This document shows, one piece after another, positions 14,188-23,199 of a stretch of 64,000 nucleotides of DNA; the stretch's first letter is position 1, and each line of letters opens with the position of its first letter. Source of the stretch: Asterias rubens (taxonomy: Eukaryota > Echinodermata > Asteroidea > Forcipulatida > Asteriidae); NCBI RefSeq assembly GCF_902459465.1, contig NC_047062.1, positions 28,886,673 to 28,950,672 on the forward strand, read 5' to 3'. The notes below the pieces were generated by a model. It saw only the letters and a list, made by a program, of their open reading frames with translations. It ran no database searches and had not been told where the DNA came from. The translations under genes were made by a program, and so were the position numbers.

Positions 14188-14330
14188 CCAACAGAGGGCG
14201 CGATTCCTATTTTAATACCTAGTCAGATACCTAAACCAAATTCAGCGCTGAATGCACAGATGAAGTCCAGCTTGATAAATCACGCGCGTCCCATTCAGAA
14301 ACGCATGCTGGATTAGAATTTCTCAAAAAC
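14188..14330 (+). promoter_or_regulatory. Presumed promoter and 5' leader of the POLR1H-like copy, with CTCF-like motif
   Basis: The 140 bp before the ATG are richer in CpG than the flanks (GCGCGG, CACGCGCGTCCC, AACGCATGC) and lack a TATA box, as expected for a housekeeping gene. CCAACAGAGGGCGC at 14188-14201 resembles the core CTCF consensus. The transcription start cannot be placed from sequence alone. Confidence 0.3.
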
Positions 14331-14460
14331 ATGGACGGAGAGGAGTCATTTGCTTTTTCGAGAGAGTTTTGCCCGCAATTTGGCTCCATTTTACCGTTTC
14401 CTGAAAAAGGAACGGTAGTTATGAAATGCAAGACATGTCCTCACAAAGTAAATGCAAAAA
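14331..14460 (+). pseudogene. POLR1H: POLR1H-like exon 1 (N-terminal zinc ribbon)
   Basis: The exon opens with ATG and encodes 43 residues plus one base. It ends at a consensus donor (AAAAA, then GTAAGT). The fragment FCPQFGSILPFPEKGTVV matches the start of RPA12 proteins, where FC-x-x-CGS-x-LP is typical. Cys14, Cys33 and Cys36 are present, but residue 17 (codon TTT at 14379-14381) should be Cys (TGT), so one zinc ligand is missing through a single G-to-T change. The first ATG was chosen because the family's proteins start just before the first ribbon. The alternative of a divergent functional ribbon is weakened by the other lesions downstream. Confidence 0.8.
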
Positions 14461-14645
14461 GTAAGTTTGGAAAATATGTATTTCTTGTGGAAACCGGAGC
14501 TTGTAAAGTTGTGTGTGATAGCCCCCTGGACCTGTATTTATAAAATAGGTAGGCGGGGTCGGGACGTGGCCAAGGAGGCGGTGGGGGGAGGCTGATGGTA
14601 TGGTGGGGGTATTGTCAAAAGGTCACGGGAGATAAACAGGAAAAA

Positions 14646-14772
14646 ATTCTGTATGATGATGGCGCCACCACTTTTTCATTCGATATGAAATAATATAGTA
14701 TCTAATTTACCTCAATGAGATATCCCTTTTTGTAAAAATGCGTGAAAAAGTGGTGGCGCCATACAGAAAGTT
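14646..14772. mobile_element. MITE copy 1, GGCGCCACCACTTTTTCA ends
   Basis: Inverted ends read CTGTATGATGATGGCGCCAC on the left and GTGGTGGCGCCATACAGAAA on the right. The middle (CATTCGATATGAAATAATAT, then CAATGAGATATCCC) is shared with copies at 15176 and 18108. A three-base insertion interrupts the left arm. Confidence 0.8.
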
Positions 14773-15175
14773 AACCGATAAACAAATTGCGTTGTCAGCA
14801 GTAACGGACATACGGATACGCAGCTGCAATAGCGAATAGGCTTATAATTATTATATAAAATACATTAATGCAAATTCAGCTCAATTTTTAATGACTTTGA
14901 CTCTGATGATGTAAATGACACGTGACTGATAATTTGTAGTTTACAAAATAAATTGAATATTTTTTTTAGTATAAAAAAAAATATTTATAAATAAAATAGT
15001 AGACTAAGTTTTCATAAATTAATTTTGTAATTAACATTATAATCGGCCTACTACTACTACTAGTACTAGTCTATAGGATTAATTATTGCCTTTTATATCA
15101 TCCTTTGTAATGATTGCATCCTGGTGGCTCATCCGCTGTCGTTTGGTCATGTTATAATTTATATATAAAAATGGA

Positions 15176-15300
15176 AAAGTTTCCGTATGGCGCCACCACT
15201 TTTTCATTCGATATGAAATAATATAGTATCTTATTTACCTCAATGAGATATCCCTTTTTGTAAAAATGAGTGAAAAGGTGGTGGCGCCATACGGAAAGTT
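15176..15300. mobile_element. MITE copy 2, GGCGCCACCACTTTTTCA ends
   Basis: The arms TTTCCGTATGGCGCCACCAC and GTGGTGGCGCCATACGGAAA are perfectly inverted. The middle matches copies 1 and 3. It lies in intron 1 of the POLR1H-like copy and has no coding capacity. Confidence 0.85.
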
Positions 15301-15739
15301 ATCCATAAAAATATGTATAATAGGCCCCTATAAATAAAATCTTCTTTTTTAGTTGTGGTAAAAAAACTAAAAGTAGGGATGGCAACCAGAATTTCAATGT
15401 TTGTTCTATAGCTTTGAAATGTGGCTAGTATGAAAGAATTCAGTAAATGGAGTTATTTGGTGGTTGTTTGAAGAAAATCGGTCAAGGGGTTCCAGAGTTG
15501 TGGTTATTTAGTGTCAAGTTCAGAGTCGTGGTCGTTGCCTAGCAACTAAAGTAAACAACAAACAAACAAATAACAATTTTAATAAAATCCTAATTAACAA
15601 ATTAGACTTTTTAGTTACACAAAACTGAAATATTCTGGTTCCAGGCAAAAAGTGTTATGAGAACTGAAGAAAAAAACCAATTTGATTGCGTGGATTTTGA
15701 ATTAACAGACCTCAAAAATGGACTCAAAGTCCCCAGGGA
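15301..15739. other. Intron sequence, nothing recognised
   Basis: AT-rich intronic DNA. GTGGTTATTTAGTG and GTCGTGGTCGTTGCC form a loose short repeat near 15500-15535, but no exon is evident. Confidence 0.4.
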
Positions 15740-16620
15740 TTACTCAAAGTGCATATCTTGATCTTTCGTATAAACAAATAAACAATGAATAAACAACAGT
15801 TCTCAGAAGAGCATATCTCAAAAAGTAATTGACTGGCCACCTTCATTTTTGGACTAGGGGTAGAAAAGTGGGATGCATTTGAGGTTACTTAATGACAACT
15901 AAAAATTCCCATGAACTTAATTATTGTTATTTTTGAAAATATGCAAATTAGGCCTAATTACCCGTGTAATCTGACTCCCCGCTGAGGAGATAAACAAACA
16001 GCGAATATACCTTGCATTTTCAAAAGTGCATATCTCTAAAAGGAAATCTCTAACCAGCTTCATATTTGGACAAGGGATAGAAAAGGGAGATGCCATTAAG
16101 GTTTTTAAACAACAATAACAAAATTCCCTTATCTAAATAATTTTTTTTCTTGTTCAAAATATGCAAATCATGCTAATTATCTGTATTTTGACACCTGCCA
16201 GATATAATGAATTAACTCGTGTTTTCAAAAGCGCATAGCTCAAAAAGTAAATATCTGATCACCTTCATTTTTGGACAAGGATTAGAAAAGTAAGATGCCT
16301 TTAAGGTTATTAAACAACAAAAACATAATTCTCATTATCTTAATTATTGTTATTTTTCAAAATATGCAAATTGAGCCTAATTGCCCGTAATTTGACACCT
16401 GCTGTGTAAAACTAATAAATAATGTCGCATTTTCAAAAGTGCATATCTCAAAAAGTAAACATCTCACCCCCTTCATTTTTGGACAAGGAATAGAAAAGTG
16501 AGATGCCTTCAAGGTTATTGCACAGCAAGAACAAAATTCCCATAACCCCAACTATTGTTGTTTTTCAAAATTTGCAAATTATGCCTAATTGTTTGAAATT
16601 TGACACCTGCATGTATAGAT
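15740..16620. repeat. Tandem repeat of about 205-217 bp, four units
   Basis: Each unit begins near GCATATCTCAAAAAGTAA, with starts at about 15811, 16028, 16233 and 16441. It continues with TTCATTTTTGGACAAGG, a purine stretch TAGAAAAG, then TATGCAAATTAGGCCTAATT and a TGACACCTGC-like end. The units differ by substitutions and small indels, so the array is old. A partial unit lies at about 15742. Confidence 0.88.
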
Positions 16621-18107
16621 AAACTATGAAGCAATGATGCAACCTTTGGGAAAATATGTAGTAAATTTTAAGATCTTAATGAAATAAAAGTGAAATAAAT
16701 TCAAAGACTGAACTGTGTTTGCTTGTCTCTTTCATTAAACATTATGCAAATTTTAGATTTAATAATTTGTCAAGAAGAGGTAAATAACACAACAAAGTTA
16801 ATGTTAAATTCAACTTCTCAAAAGGTCAATATTTAAAATAATGTGAAAATTTCAAAAACACAGCTATATCAACATCATACATGAACACAACAGAGTAAAT
16901 GTTAAAATGAACAACTTCTCAAAATGTAAAAAATGTCAAACAACAAAGATAAATAACAGAGTAAATGTTTAATTGAAAGATAACAATAAAACTTAATAAT
17001 ATTTAGTCAAAAATCAAGTAACAAAGCTAAGTTGCAGAATAAAATGTGTGAAATTGGAGATTAGAAAGTTTGCAATTTAAACTGCTGAATATGGATCACC
17101 GAAATCCGAAGAAAAAAAAACAATTTTGACGGACGAAAAACAAGTTCAATTTCTTTTTTACGAAAATAATGTGAATATTCTTTGTCAACAAACAAAAGTT
17201 CTCTCTAAAAAGTTCAAATTTCCCGCAAATATTCTGCACTTTGATCAATAAACACTTGCAATTCTCAATACACGTCCGCTCTTCACGAATGAATAATGGA
17301 GTGTAAACAAATATAAGACCCACGCGGCGCAGTAACTGCCATTTTGCAGCTTCATTGCGCAAGTCTGGTTTCGGCGCGATGACGTCACCATGTACACTGC
17401 GCTGTAGTGGGATTTATGAATGACTCTTTACGAGAGGTCAAAACTAGACATCTAGCTCTGTACACAACCTTGCAACCGAATAGCTACAGATTCTTGAGCG
17501 ACCCCTCATGGAAAAGGCGCTGTAGCTGAAAACCGCCTCGTTCCTCAACTTAGCTACGGCCACCATTTTGTAGAATAGAACACGGTCTTTCGTTTGGTAT
17601 GCGTCGCGATGGTGAGCTAAGTCGCGATCGTTAAAATCCCCTTCAACAAACATTTTAACATTGTTTCAATAGTTTAAGATTAATTATGGCAAAGTGGACT
17701 TAGCCATAATTAAAAAGCCTAACATCTAAGCTTCATTTTAAGGGGTATTTCGATATTTTTGGACGTATTTACGGCCGTACGACAGCCCAAAGAAAAACTT
17801 CATCACGCATGGCAATTCAGGGACAAGAAATGAACTGCGCGCTGACGGGGTGCGAATTAACGAAAAGTACGGATTTTTTCTTCTCTTTTCTCGGAAAGTA
17901 AATTTCTAATTATTCTAACATTTTGTCAAGTACTAGAAAACGAATTTCTCAAAAGTTTTACATTATTAACATACTTTTATTCTACACCATTTCGTAAAAA
18001 AAAATTTTTGGAACTGAAATATGACACCGTCGCAAATTAAAACTTCGTCAAATTGTTCGCCAGTCACGTGACCGGGCGACGTCCCTACTAAAAGAAATAC
18101 CCTTGGT
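16621..18107. other. Intron sequence with AT-rich tandem motif and a CpG-rich block
   Basis: From 16780 to 17000 a loose repeat of ACAACAGAGTAAATGTT with AACTTCTCAAAA recurs about three times. From 17270 to 17660 the DNA becomes CpG-rich and contains TGACGTCA (17380-17387, CRE-like). This could be an internal promoter or the scar of an insertion. No exon was recognised. Confidence 0.4.
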
Positions 18108-18218
18108 ACAACCACTTTTTTATTCGATATGAAATATTATGGTAGCTAATTTACCTCAATGAGATATCCCTTTGTTTGTAAAAATAAGTGGAAAGTGATG
18201 GCGCCATACGGAAAGTTA
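18108..18218. mobile_element. MITE copy 3, left end altered
   Basis: The middle and right end (ATGGCGCCATACGGAAAG) match copies 1 and 2. The left arm is altered to TACCCTTGGTACAACCAC, so the GGCGCC terminal block is lost on that side. Confidence 0.7.
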
Positions 18219-18299
18219 TCCCCATTGACTGTCTGACTTGTCTTTTTTGGAACTGATGTTTCAGATTTTCAAATCTTATGATGAGGCATGGTCTGTGCT

Positions 18300-18788
18300 T
18301 AGCCCCACTTGTGTGGCCAAGGATAGCTGAATCCTTAGCCACACGTCCACACCATTTCCTCATGCAGCTAAGGAATACAAAAACTGGGTATTTTTCATGA
18401 ACTACGTAGCACGTGCGCGCAAAAAGTACACAAGCTTAATTCGCATAAAACAGCCGTTGATTTGTATTCGCGCCCTCACGGGCCCACAGCTCGGCAGGCC
18501 GATGACGTCATGCTGATTCACATATTCCAAGATGGCTGCGCCGTGCACGATTCGATGAAAGGTAGCAAAGTTATCGTTAAAAATTTCTTGTTAAAATTTT
18601 ATTTGTTTCGCTTTTTAATACACACAAAGCAAGCTAAGAGTTATGACGTGAACACATTCAGCCGGTTTATAATGCCGGGTGGCTCAAAGATAGCGCGTGA
18701 GAATTTTTTGTATTCCTTAGCTGCATGAGGAAATGGGGTGGACGTGTGGCTAAGGATTCAGCTATCCTTGGCCACACAAGTGGGGCTA
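18300..18788. mobile_element. Mutator-like non-autonomous element with 10-bp target duplication
   Basis: Inverted arms of about 85 bp (18300-18384 and 18705-18788) start TAGCCCCACTTGTGTGGCC and differ at about one position. The element is flanked by identical 10-bp direct repeats GGTCTGTGCT at 18290-18299 and 18789-18798. Long inverted ends plus a 9-11 bp target duplication are the signature of Mutator-like elements (established knowledge). Each arm also contains a small internal palindrome (GTGTGGCCAAGGAT against ATCCTTAGCCACAC). The interior has no transposase. It contains a palindromic CRE-type site ATGACGTCAT at 18502-18511. Confidence 0.85.
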
Positions 18789-19058
18789 GGTCTGTGCTGT
18801 GCAACCTGCCGGTGCCGGGCATTCATGATTTCAAAATCGACCAACACAAGTTAAAATTACATTCCTTTCAATCATTTCAATCACAGATTTTCAACAAAAT
18901 GTAACACTTGTGTAAAGTTGTGTTTACTAATATTATCAGTGAATTGTTTGTTCTTTGTATCATCACTCAGCGGTGACCGTATAGTTCACTATCATTAGCA
19001 CAGACAGCATATTTTTGAGTGAATGAAAAGTCACTTTTTGTCTTCCTTCTCATTACAG

Positions 19059-19161
19059 CTGCATTACATGCTGTGGTCTATCATTCATACCTGTGTCTCA
19101 ACTCTCGCAAGAATGTTGAGGTTGTCATGAGGTCAGCGGCCAGAAAGACCTAGGACCACTG
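19059..19161 (+). pseudogene. POLR1H: POLR1H-like exon 2, frameshifted (tentative)
   Basis: A 103-nt segment is bounded by a good acceptor (CTTCTCATTACAG) and donor (CACTG, then GTGAGT). Its length is close to that of the middle exon expected between the two ribbons (about 34 codons). Read in the frame that joins exon 3, it ends GQKDLGPL and continues with IDRACAKCGH, which fits the family pattern of a Gly-Pro just before the second ribbon. That frame has a TGA further upstream and is one base out of phase with exon 1. The frame that fits exon 1 gives AVVYHS, similar to the SVVFH-type strand of the family, and then meets TAG. A frameshift within the exon explains both. It is the least certain of the four exons. 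Confidence 0.5.
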
Positions 19162-19979
19162 GTGAGTGAAACACTGGAGTTTTAAGGCCAAGTAAAAAAA
19201 GAAACATGTATTTAGCATCCCCGCCCGCTTCCTTTTTACAGGCCACTTCCTTTTTTTATTTTATTTTTTTATATATATTTTTGTATCCACATTTAAAACA
19301 AAAATACGCACATTTTTTTAAAAGGGTAGTTTTAAACGTTCCTAGCTAAAACAATCTGAATGACTTGACCAAAATGTTTCATTTATGTGTTGTGTGTTTG
19401 AGCAGTAGAAAGAACAATGGATATTTGACATTTTAAAACAGGCATGCAACTCTTCCGCGGAAACGCGGAATTCCGCGTTTTCAAAAAAATTATTAGCGCA
19501 AAAAAATACATTCCGCGGTTAGCGCGATCATAAGACAAATGATTAGCGCTAAAAATATATCCAAAATACATTCCGCGGTTAGCGCGATCTAAAGATAAAT
19601 TCAACAATACATTGTAACGCATGGTCTGGCCTCTGCCGCGGCACGCAATCCATTCTACTGCAGGGTCAATCTAAAGCCCACAGCAAGCAAAGCGTACGTT
19701 TACACACTGCGTGTGGTCACTAATAGCCGTGTGTACGGTCGAAAAATCTGGAACAGTGGAACGCACCCGTGGCGCAGGCGAGTTGTGTGCTAAACAAAGT
19801 TATTATACAGCCTTGAAATGAGTCTAAGGTCGTGTCTTCGTCTGGTCCCGCTGTTTTGCAATAGTATAGTATACACGTGTTGTACATGTACATGTATGTG
19901 TGTGTGTGAGTTAGTTGCTAAATGTACATGTATACTGTGTGCTAGTTGTGAACAGTCGTATCTTCAAACGTCCGTCAAA

Positions 19980-20217
19980 ATGACATCCAAAAGAAATGAT
20001 ATTTTAGAGCGGGACCGAGTGGTACCTGGCCAAATTAAAGCCATTGATAAAGGAGTAAAAAATACCTGGAAGTGGTTCTGGTTGGAAAAAAAAGATGTCG
20101 ACGGTAAACTGCTCGCAAGCGACGGCAAGCGGGAACAAGTGGCTCTCACCGAACATTGTAAGGCGGCAAAGCATCGGCAGTTGATTAAGTTGAGGAAAAC
20201 TAACTATTGTTTCCCAG
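19980..20217 (+). CDS. Transposon-borne exon, BED-like zinc-finger fragment (partial)
   Basis: The open frame starts with MTSKRNDILERDR and ends at a plausible donor (TTCCCAG, then GTAGTT), about 79 codons. It contains VKNTWKWFWLEKKD, a basic VALTEHCKAAKH segment and RKTNYCFPG. Similar N-terminal exons that I recall in marine invertebrate genomes have a BED-type finger. In those, a C-x-x-C pair precedes an ALxxH-x4-KH half. Here the H-x4-KH half is visible but no C-x-x-C pair is, so the finger looks internally deleted. No downstream exon of a transposase is seen. The function is inferred only as DNA binding by a transposase or a domesticated relative. Confidence 0.45.
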
Positions 20218-20400
20218 GTAGTTATGAAATTTGCATAAAATTATTATTCCCCCCCCCCCGTAAAAAAAAAAAAAAAAAATCTGATTTTTTTCTTTTTTTT
20301 GGGGGGGGGGGAATAATAATTTTATGCAAATTTCATAATTACCTGGGAAACAATAGTTAGTTTTCCTCAACTTAATCAACTCCCGATGCTTTGCCACCTT
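20160..20400. repeat. Large hairpin made from an inverted copy of an exon end
   Basis: Left arm 20160-20260 and right arm 20299-20400 are reverse complements with only about three mismatches. Even the C-run/G-run and A-run/T-run at the centre pair. The left arm includes the last about 58 bases of the BED-like exon and its splice donor, so the same exon end and donor exist on both strands. It could be a true inverted duplication or a replication or assembly fold-back artefact. Confidence 0.9.
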
Positions 20401-20817
20401 AGAATTACGGTGCATACATAGGCAAGGTGTTTTTCCATGTTATTTTAGTTGTATAAAACACTTCACTTTGTCTTTGTCATACATGCTAAGATTGATCCTA
20501 AGAGCATAAAAAACCTCAACACTTTTTAGGGTACCATTGTGGGTCTCGAAAAGTTTCCTCTTTTTTTTTCATCGGGCAGTTGCATGCCTGTTAAAAAGAA
20601 TGGTGGCCATCTTGAATAAAAAATAAAAAGCCCCTCCTTCCTTTTTTTGAGAAACCCGGACGCTAAACATGTTTCTTTTTTTACTCGACCTTATCTTAGG
20701 AAATGTCCAAATTGTTTAGGTTTATATCTTGATGTTTACATACAGAAATGTTCGTACTTTATTGTTGTTTATTTGTCTATACTATAACCACCAAAACATT
20801 TTGATTGAATTTTTTTT

Positions 20818-22030
20818 CTTTCAGAGGTTTCATTATTTATATTTAACTCTAAATTAATAATAAAAAAAATATGTACATGTACATTTAAAATCTGTGAAAA
20901 GGGTTCACCACCCACAGGGAAACCTCTGGCAATTTTTAAAATTGGTTTATGAAAAAGATGCACAATAGATGAAATTAATTTATATGTGATTTATGGTTTC
21001 TTTTGAAGAATATAACCCCCAAAATGTTTAGTTTCACCGTTTTACTTTATTTCAGGAAAGAAACAAAAACAAATCAGTGTAAAGGGTTTGCCACCTGTAG
21101 GGGAACCTCTGGTCAATTATGAATTTGTTGGAAAGATAAATGTACAATTTTGGTTTGAATAAAAGGTGGTTTATCATTTGGGATGAAATTTATTAGGTGA
21201 TTTATTTCATATGGTTTCTTTTGAAGAATATAACCCCCAAAATATTTAGTTTCACCGTTTTATCTTATTTCATTATATTATTAAGGCGATTTTTTTTTTA
21301 TAATTTGGTAATTTTTGAAAATTACTCTCCCCCTCCCCAAATATTTGGTTTGAAATAGTTTTGTTTTATTTCAGAGGTTTTATATTTAACTCTTAAGAAG
21401 AGCAAAATTCAGTGATATGGGTTCGCCACCCGGAGGGAAACCTCTGGCCAATTTTTTAACTGTGTTTAATTGAAAAATGTACCACTTCCATTTTAAAAGG
21501 CGAATTTTTTATAATTTGGTAAATTTTGAAAATTACCTCCCCCCCCCCAAATATTTAGTTAGAAATAGTTTCATTTCAGAGGTTTTATATTTAACTCTTA
21601 AAAGAAGAGAAAACTTCAGTGATAGGAAAACCTCTGGCCATTTTTTTAACTGTGTTAATTGAAAAATTTGCCACTTCATATTTATTAGGTGAATTATCAT
21701 TTGGTAAGTTTTGAACAAGGAAGCACCCAAACATTTGGTTTTATATTTTTAACTCTGAAAACAAAAGAGCAAAAATTCAGTGACAAAGGGTTCGCCACCC
21801 GTGAGGAAACCCCTGGCCAATTTTTTAACTGTGTTTGATTGAAAATTGCGCCACTTCAAATTAAAAGTTTACATTTGGTAAATTTTCAAAAAATAACGTA
21901 AGCCCCCCAAATATTTTGATATACAAATAGGTTCGTTTCATTTCAGAGGTTTTATATTTTACCTGTGAAAAAAATCAGTGACAAAAGGTTCGCCACCCGT
22001 AAGGAAACCCCTGGCCAATTTTTTTAAAAT
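20818..22030. repeat. Diverged tandem family in intron 2 with CAGAGGTTT ... AAACCTCTG borders
   Basis: About six copies of a 100-bp block recur with spacers of about 90-200 bp, starting near 20823, 21064, 21373, 21577, 21735 and 21945. Most blocks run from TTTCAGAGGTTT to GGAAACCTCTGGCCA and contain AACTCT, TTCAGTGA and GGGTTCGCCACCC. The borders are inverted repeats, so each block may be a tiny foldback element. Two blocks of this family were later incorporated into every unit of the 825-bp array downstream. Confidence 0.8.
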
Positions 22031-22283
22031 GTTTGGGAAAAAAGCAAACCTTAATTTTTATTTGTTGGATGTATTGAAATCTTTACCTCGGATTGATTCA
22101 TTGCTACTGTGACAGGGTTTTGCTTCTTTCTGTTTTCTCAGCAAGTAGAACCAGTAGACCTGTTTTGCTAAAACTTTCACAGTTTTATTTCATCTTGGGC
22201 ACTTTATCACAAATTTGTTTTTTCAATGCTTGGTTATTTTTCATCACTTCTTAATTTCATTTTTGTATCTGGTCTGGTTTCAG

Positions 22284-22393
22284 ATTGACAGGGCATGTGC
22301 CAAGTGCGGTCACGATGGCTTTCATTTCCACACCAGACAAACATGATCAGCTGATGAAGGACAAACCGTCTTCTATTTCTGCCCATCATGCAA
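22284..22393 (+). pseudogene. POLR1H: POLR1H-like exon 3 (C-terminal TFIIS-like ribbon) with in-frame TGA
   Basis: The exon lies between an acceptor (TCTGGTTTCAG) and a donor (TGCAA, then GTAAGT). It encodes IDRACAKCGHDGF, then HTRQT, a stop, SADEGQTVFYFCPSCK. The C-x2-C pairs and SADEGQTVFY are hallmarks of the second zinc ribbon of RPA12. The stop TGA at 22344-22346 stands where the family has Arg in TRxRSADEG. CGA to TGA is a single CpG transition. Truncation here would remove the catalytic hairpin and two zinc ligands. The exon ends in phase 2 and joins exon 4 in frame. Confidence 0.9.
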
Positions 22394-22965
22394 GTAAGTT
22401 AATCACTACTTAAGCTTGGTTCCTTTTTTCTGCAAATGCAAAGTGAATTTTGGCGACACAGCCCTGTTTTCTTAGCGAATGTTTTGAAGGGGTTGTGACA
22501 CAGTTAAACTGTTGCAAGTTATTCATTGCGAGTTTGTGACAACAAAATTTGCTTCGCATTCGCAGGAAGTATGAACCGGGCTTTAGGCTTGTAGACCCTT
22601 TTAGGTTTATCATACAGTTTCCATATATTGCACAGGGGTTAGTAGGTACCTGTGAGGGCAGAGATGGTTCTTGTGATTTATTTAGCTTGGTCACTACATA
22701 TTTGGCTGCGCAGGCAGTTTATTCCCAAGGGAGCTGAGTTGGTTTGATGAATAAAAAAAATGGCCTAATGATCAGGGGTAACATTGTTGAAGAGCCACGA
22801 GCGTCACTGAATTACGGATTTCAGTGCTACATGAGGATTAGTACAAGCAGAAATTCACTGTTTACATGACGTGTGTGTAAAGCACAATATGGTTACAAGT
22901 GTAGCATTCAGCAAAACAGAAACAAACAAAACATGCAATTGGATCTTGAAGGATCTGCGATGGAC

Positions 22966-23096
22966 TTCACAAAGAGTTAAAGACTAGTCTTGTCTCGAGT
23001 TAGGACAAGTTACTCGTCTAACTTAGGACAAGCCTTAAGTTTTTAATATCTCCTGAAACTAGTCCTAAGTTAGGACCAGTCGTAACTCTTTGTGAA
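22966..23096. mobile_element. Foldback MITE with TTCACAAAGAGTTA ends
   Basis: Perfect 14-bp inverted ends (TTCACAAAGAGTTA and TAACTCTTTGTGAA) flank an interior that is also palindromic around CTCGAGTTAGGACAAG and CTAAGTTAGGACCAG. It lies in intron 3 just before the last exon. The right end, from 23083, is exactly where the 825-bp tandem unit begins. Confidence 0.8.
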
Positions 23097-23174
23097 ATTT
23101 ACCCCAGGATGGTTAGGGTCAAAGGTTAATTTTTAATGTAAAAGTAAATTTTTATTGATTTTTTTGATTGACAG

Positions 23175-23199
23175 GAATCAAGAGATTGAGTACTCCTGA
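23175..23199 (+). pseudogene. POLR1H: POLR1H-like terminal coding exon, copy 1
   Basis: After the acceptor GATTGACAG the exon joins exon 3 in phase and encodes NQEIEYS followed by TGA. RPA12 proteins end a few residues after the last C-x2-C with a short K-x-Q/E-x-E-x-S tail, so this is the true C-terminus. An untranslated part follows, to about 23347 where it meets the array junction. Further copies of the same exon are at 24002, 24827, 25652 and 26473. Confidence 0.8.

Larger units (their letters stand above)
19183..20693. mobile_element. DNA transposon remnant with inverted ends, carrying a BED-like exon
   Basis: The left end TAAGGCCAAGTAAAAAAAGA and the reverse complement of the right end, TAAGGTCGAGTAAAAAAGAA, match over about 40 bp, continuing through AAACATG and TTTAGC. 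A second pair of inverted ends, AACAGGCATGCAACT at 19437 and AGTTGCATGCCTGTT at about 20581-20595, lies inside and may be flanked by TAAA, so two elements may be nested. The interior has duplicated 60-bp blocks with TACATTCCGCGGTTAGCGCG (about 19507 and 19567), a coding exon at 19980-20217 and a large hairpin. The superfamily is not assigned. Confidence 0.65.
14331..23199 (+). pseudogene. POLR1H: POLR1H (RPA12/ZNRD1) copy with introns, probably a pseudogene
   Basis: This is a four-exon copy of the small zinc-ribbon subunit of RNA polymerase I. In the family, the subunit has an N-terminal zinc ribbon and a C-terminal TFIIS-like ribbon whose acidic SADE hairpin supports RNA cleavage and termination in the nucleolus. 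Exons lie at 14331-14460, 19059-19161, 22284-22393 and 23175-23199, with GT/AG borders. The layout suits a family product of about 120-126 residues. Three defects are seen. The second zinc-ligand cysteine of the N-terminal ribbon is Phe. Exon 2 does not join exon 1 in frame and has stops. TGA replaces the conserved Arg just before SADEG in exon 3. Because introns are kept, it arose by DNA duplication or by decay in place, not by retroposition. An allele or assembly error at each site is the main alternative. Confidence 0.78.

Noticed and set aside
22344..22346. TGA read as selenocysteine or readthrough in the POLR1H-like exon 3
   Set aside because: The family has Arg here, CGA to TGA is a simple CpG transition, and other exons are also damaged.
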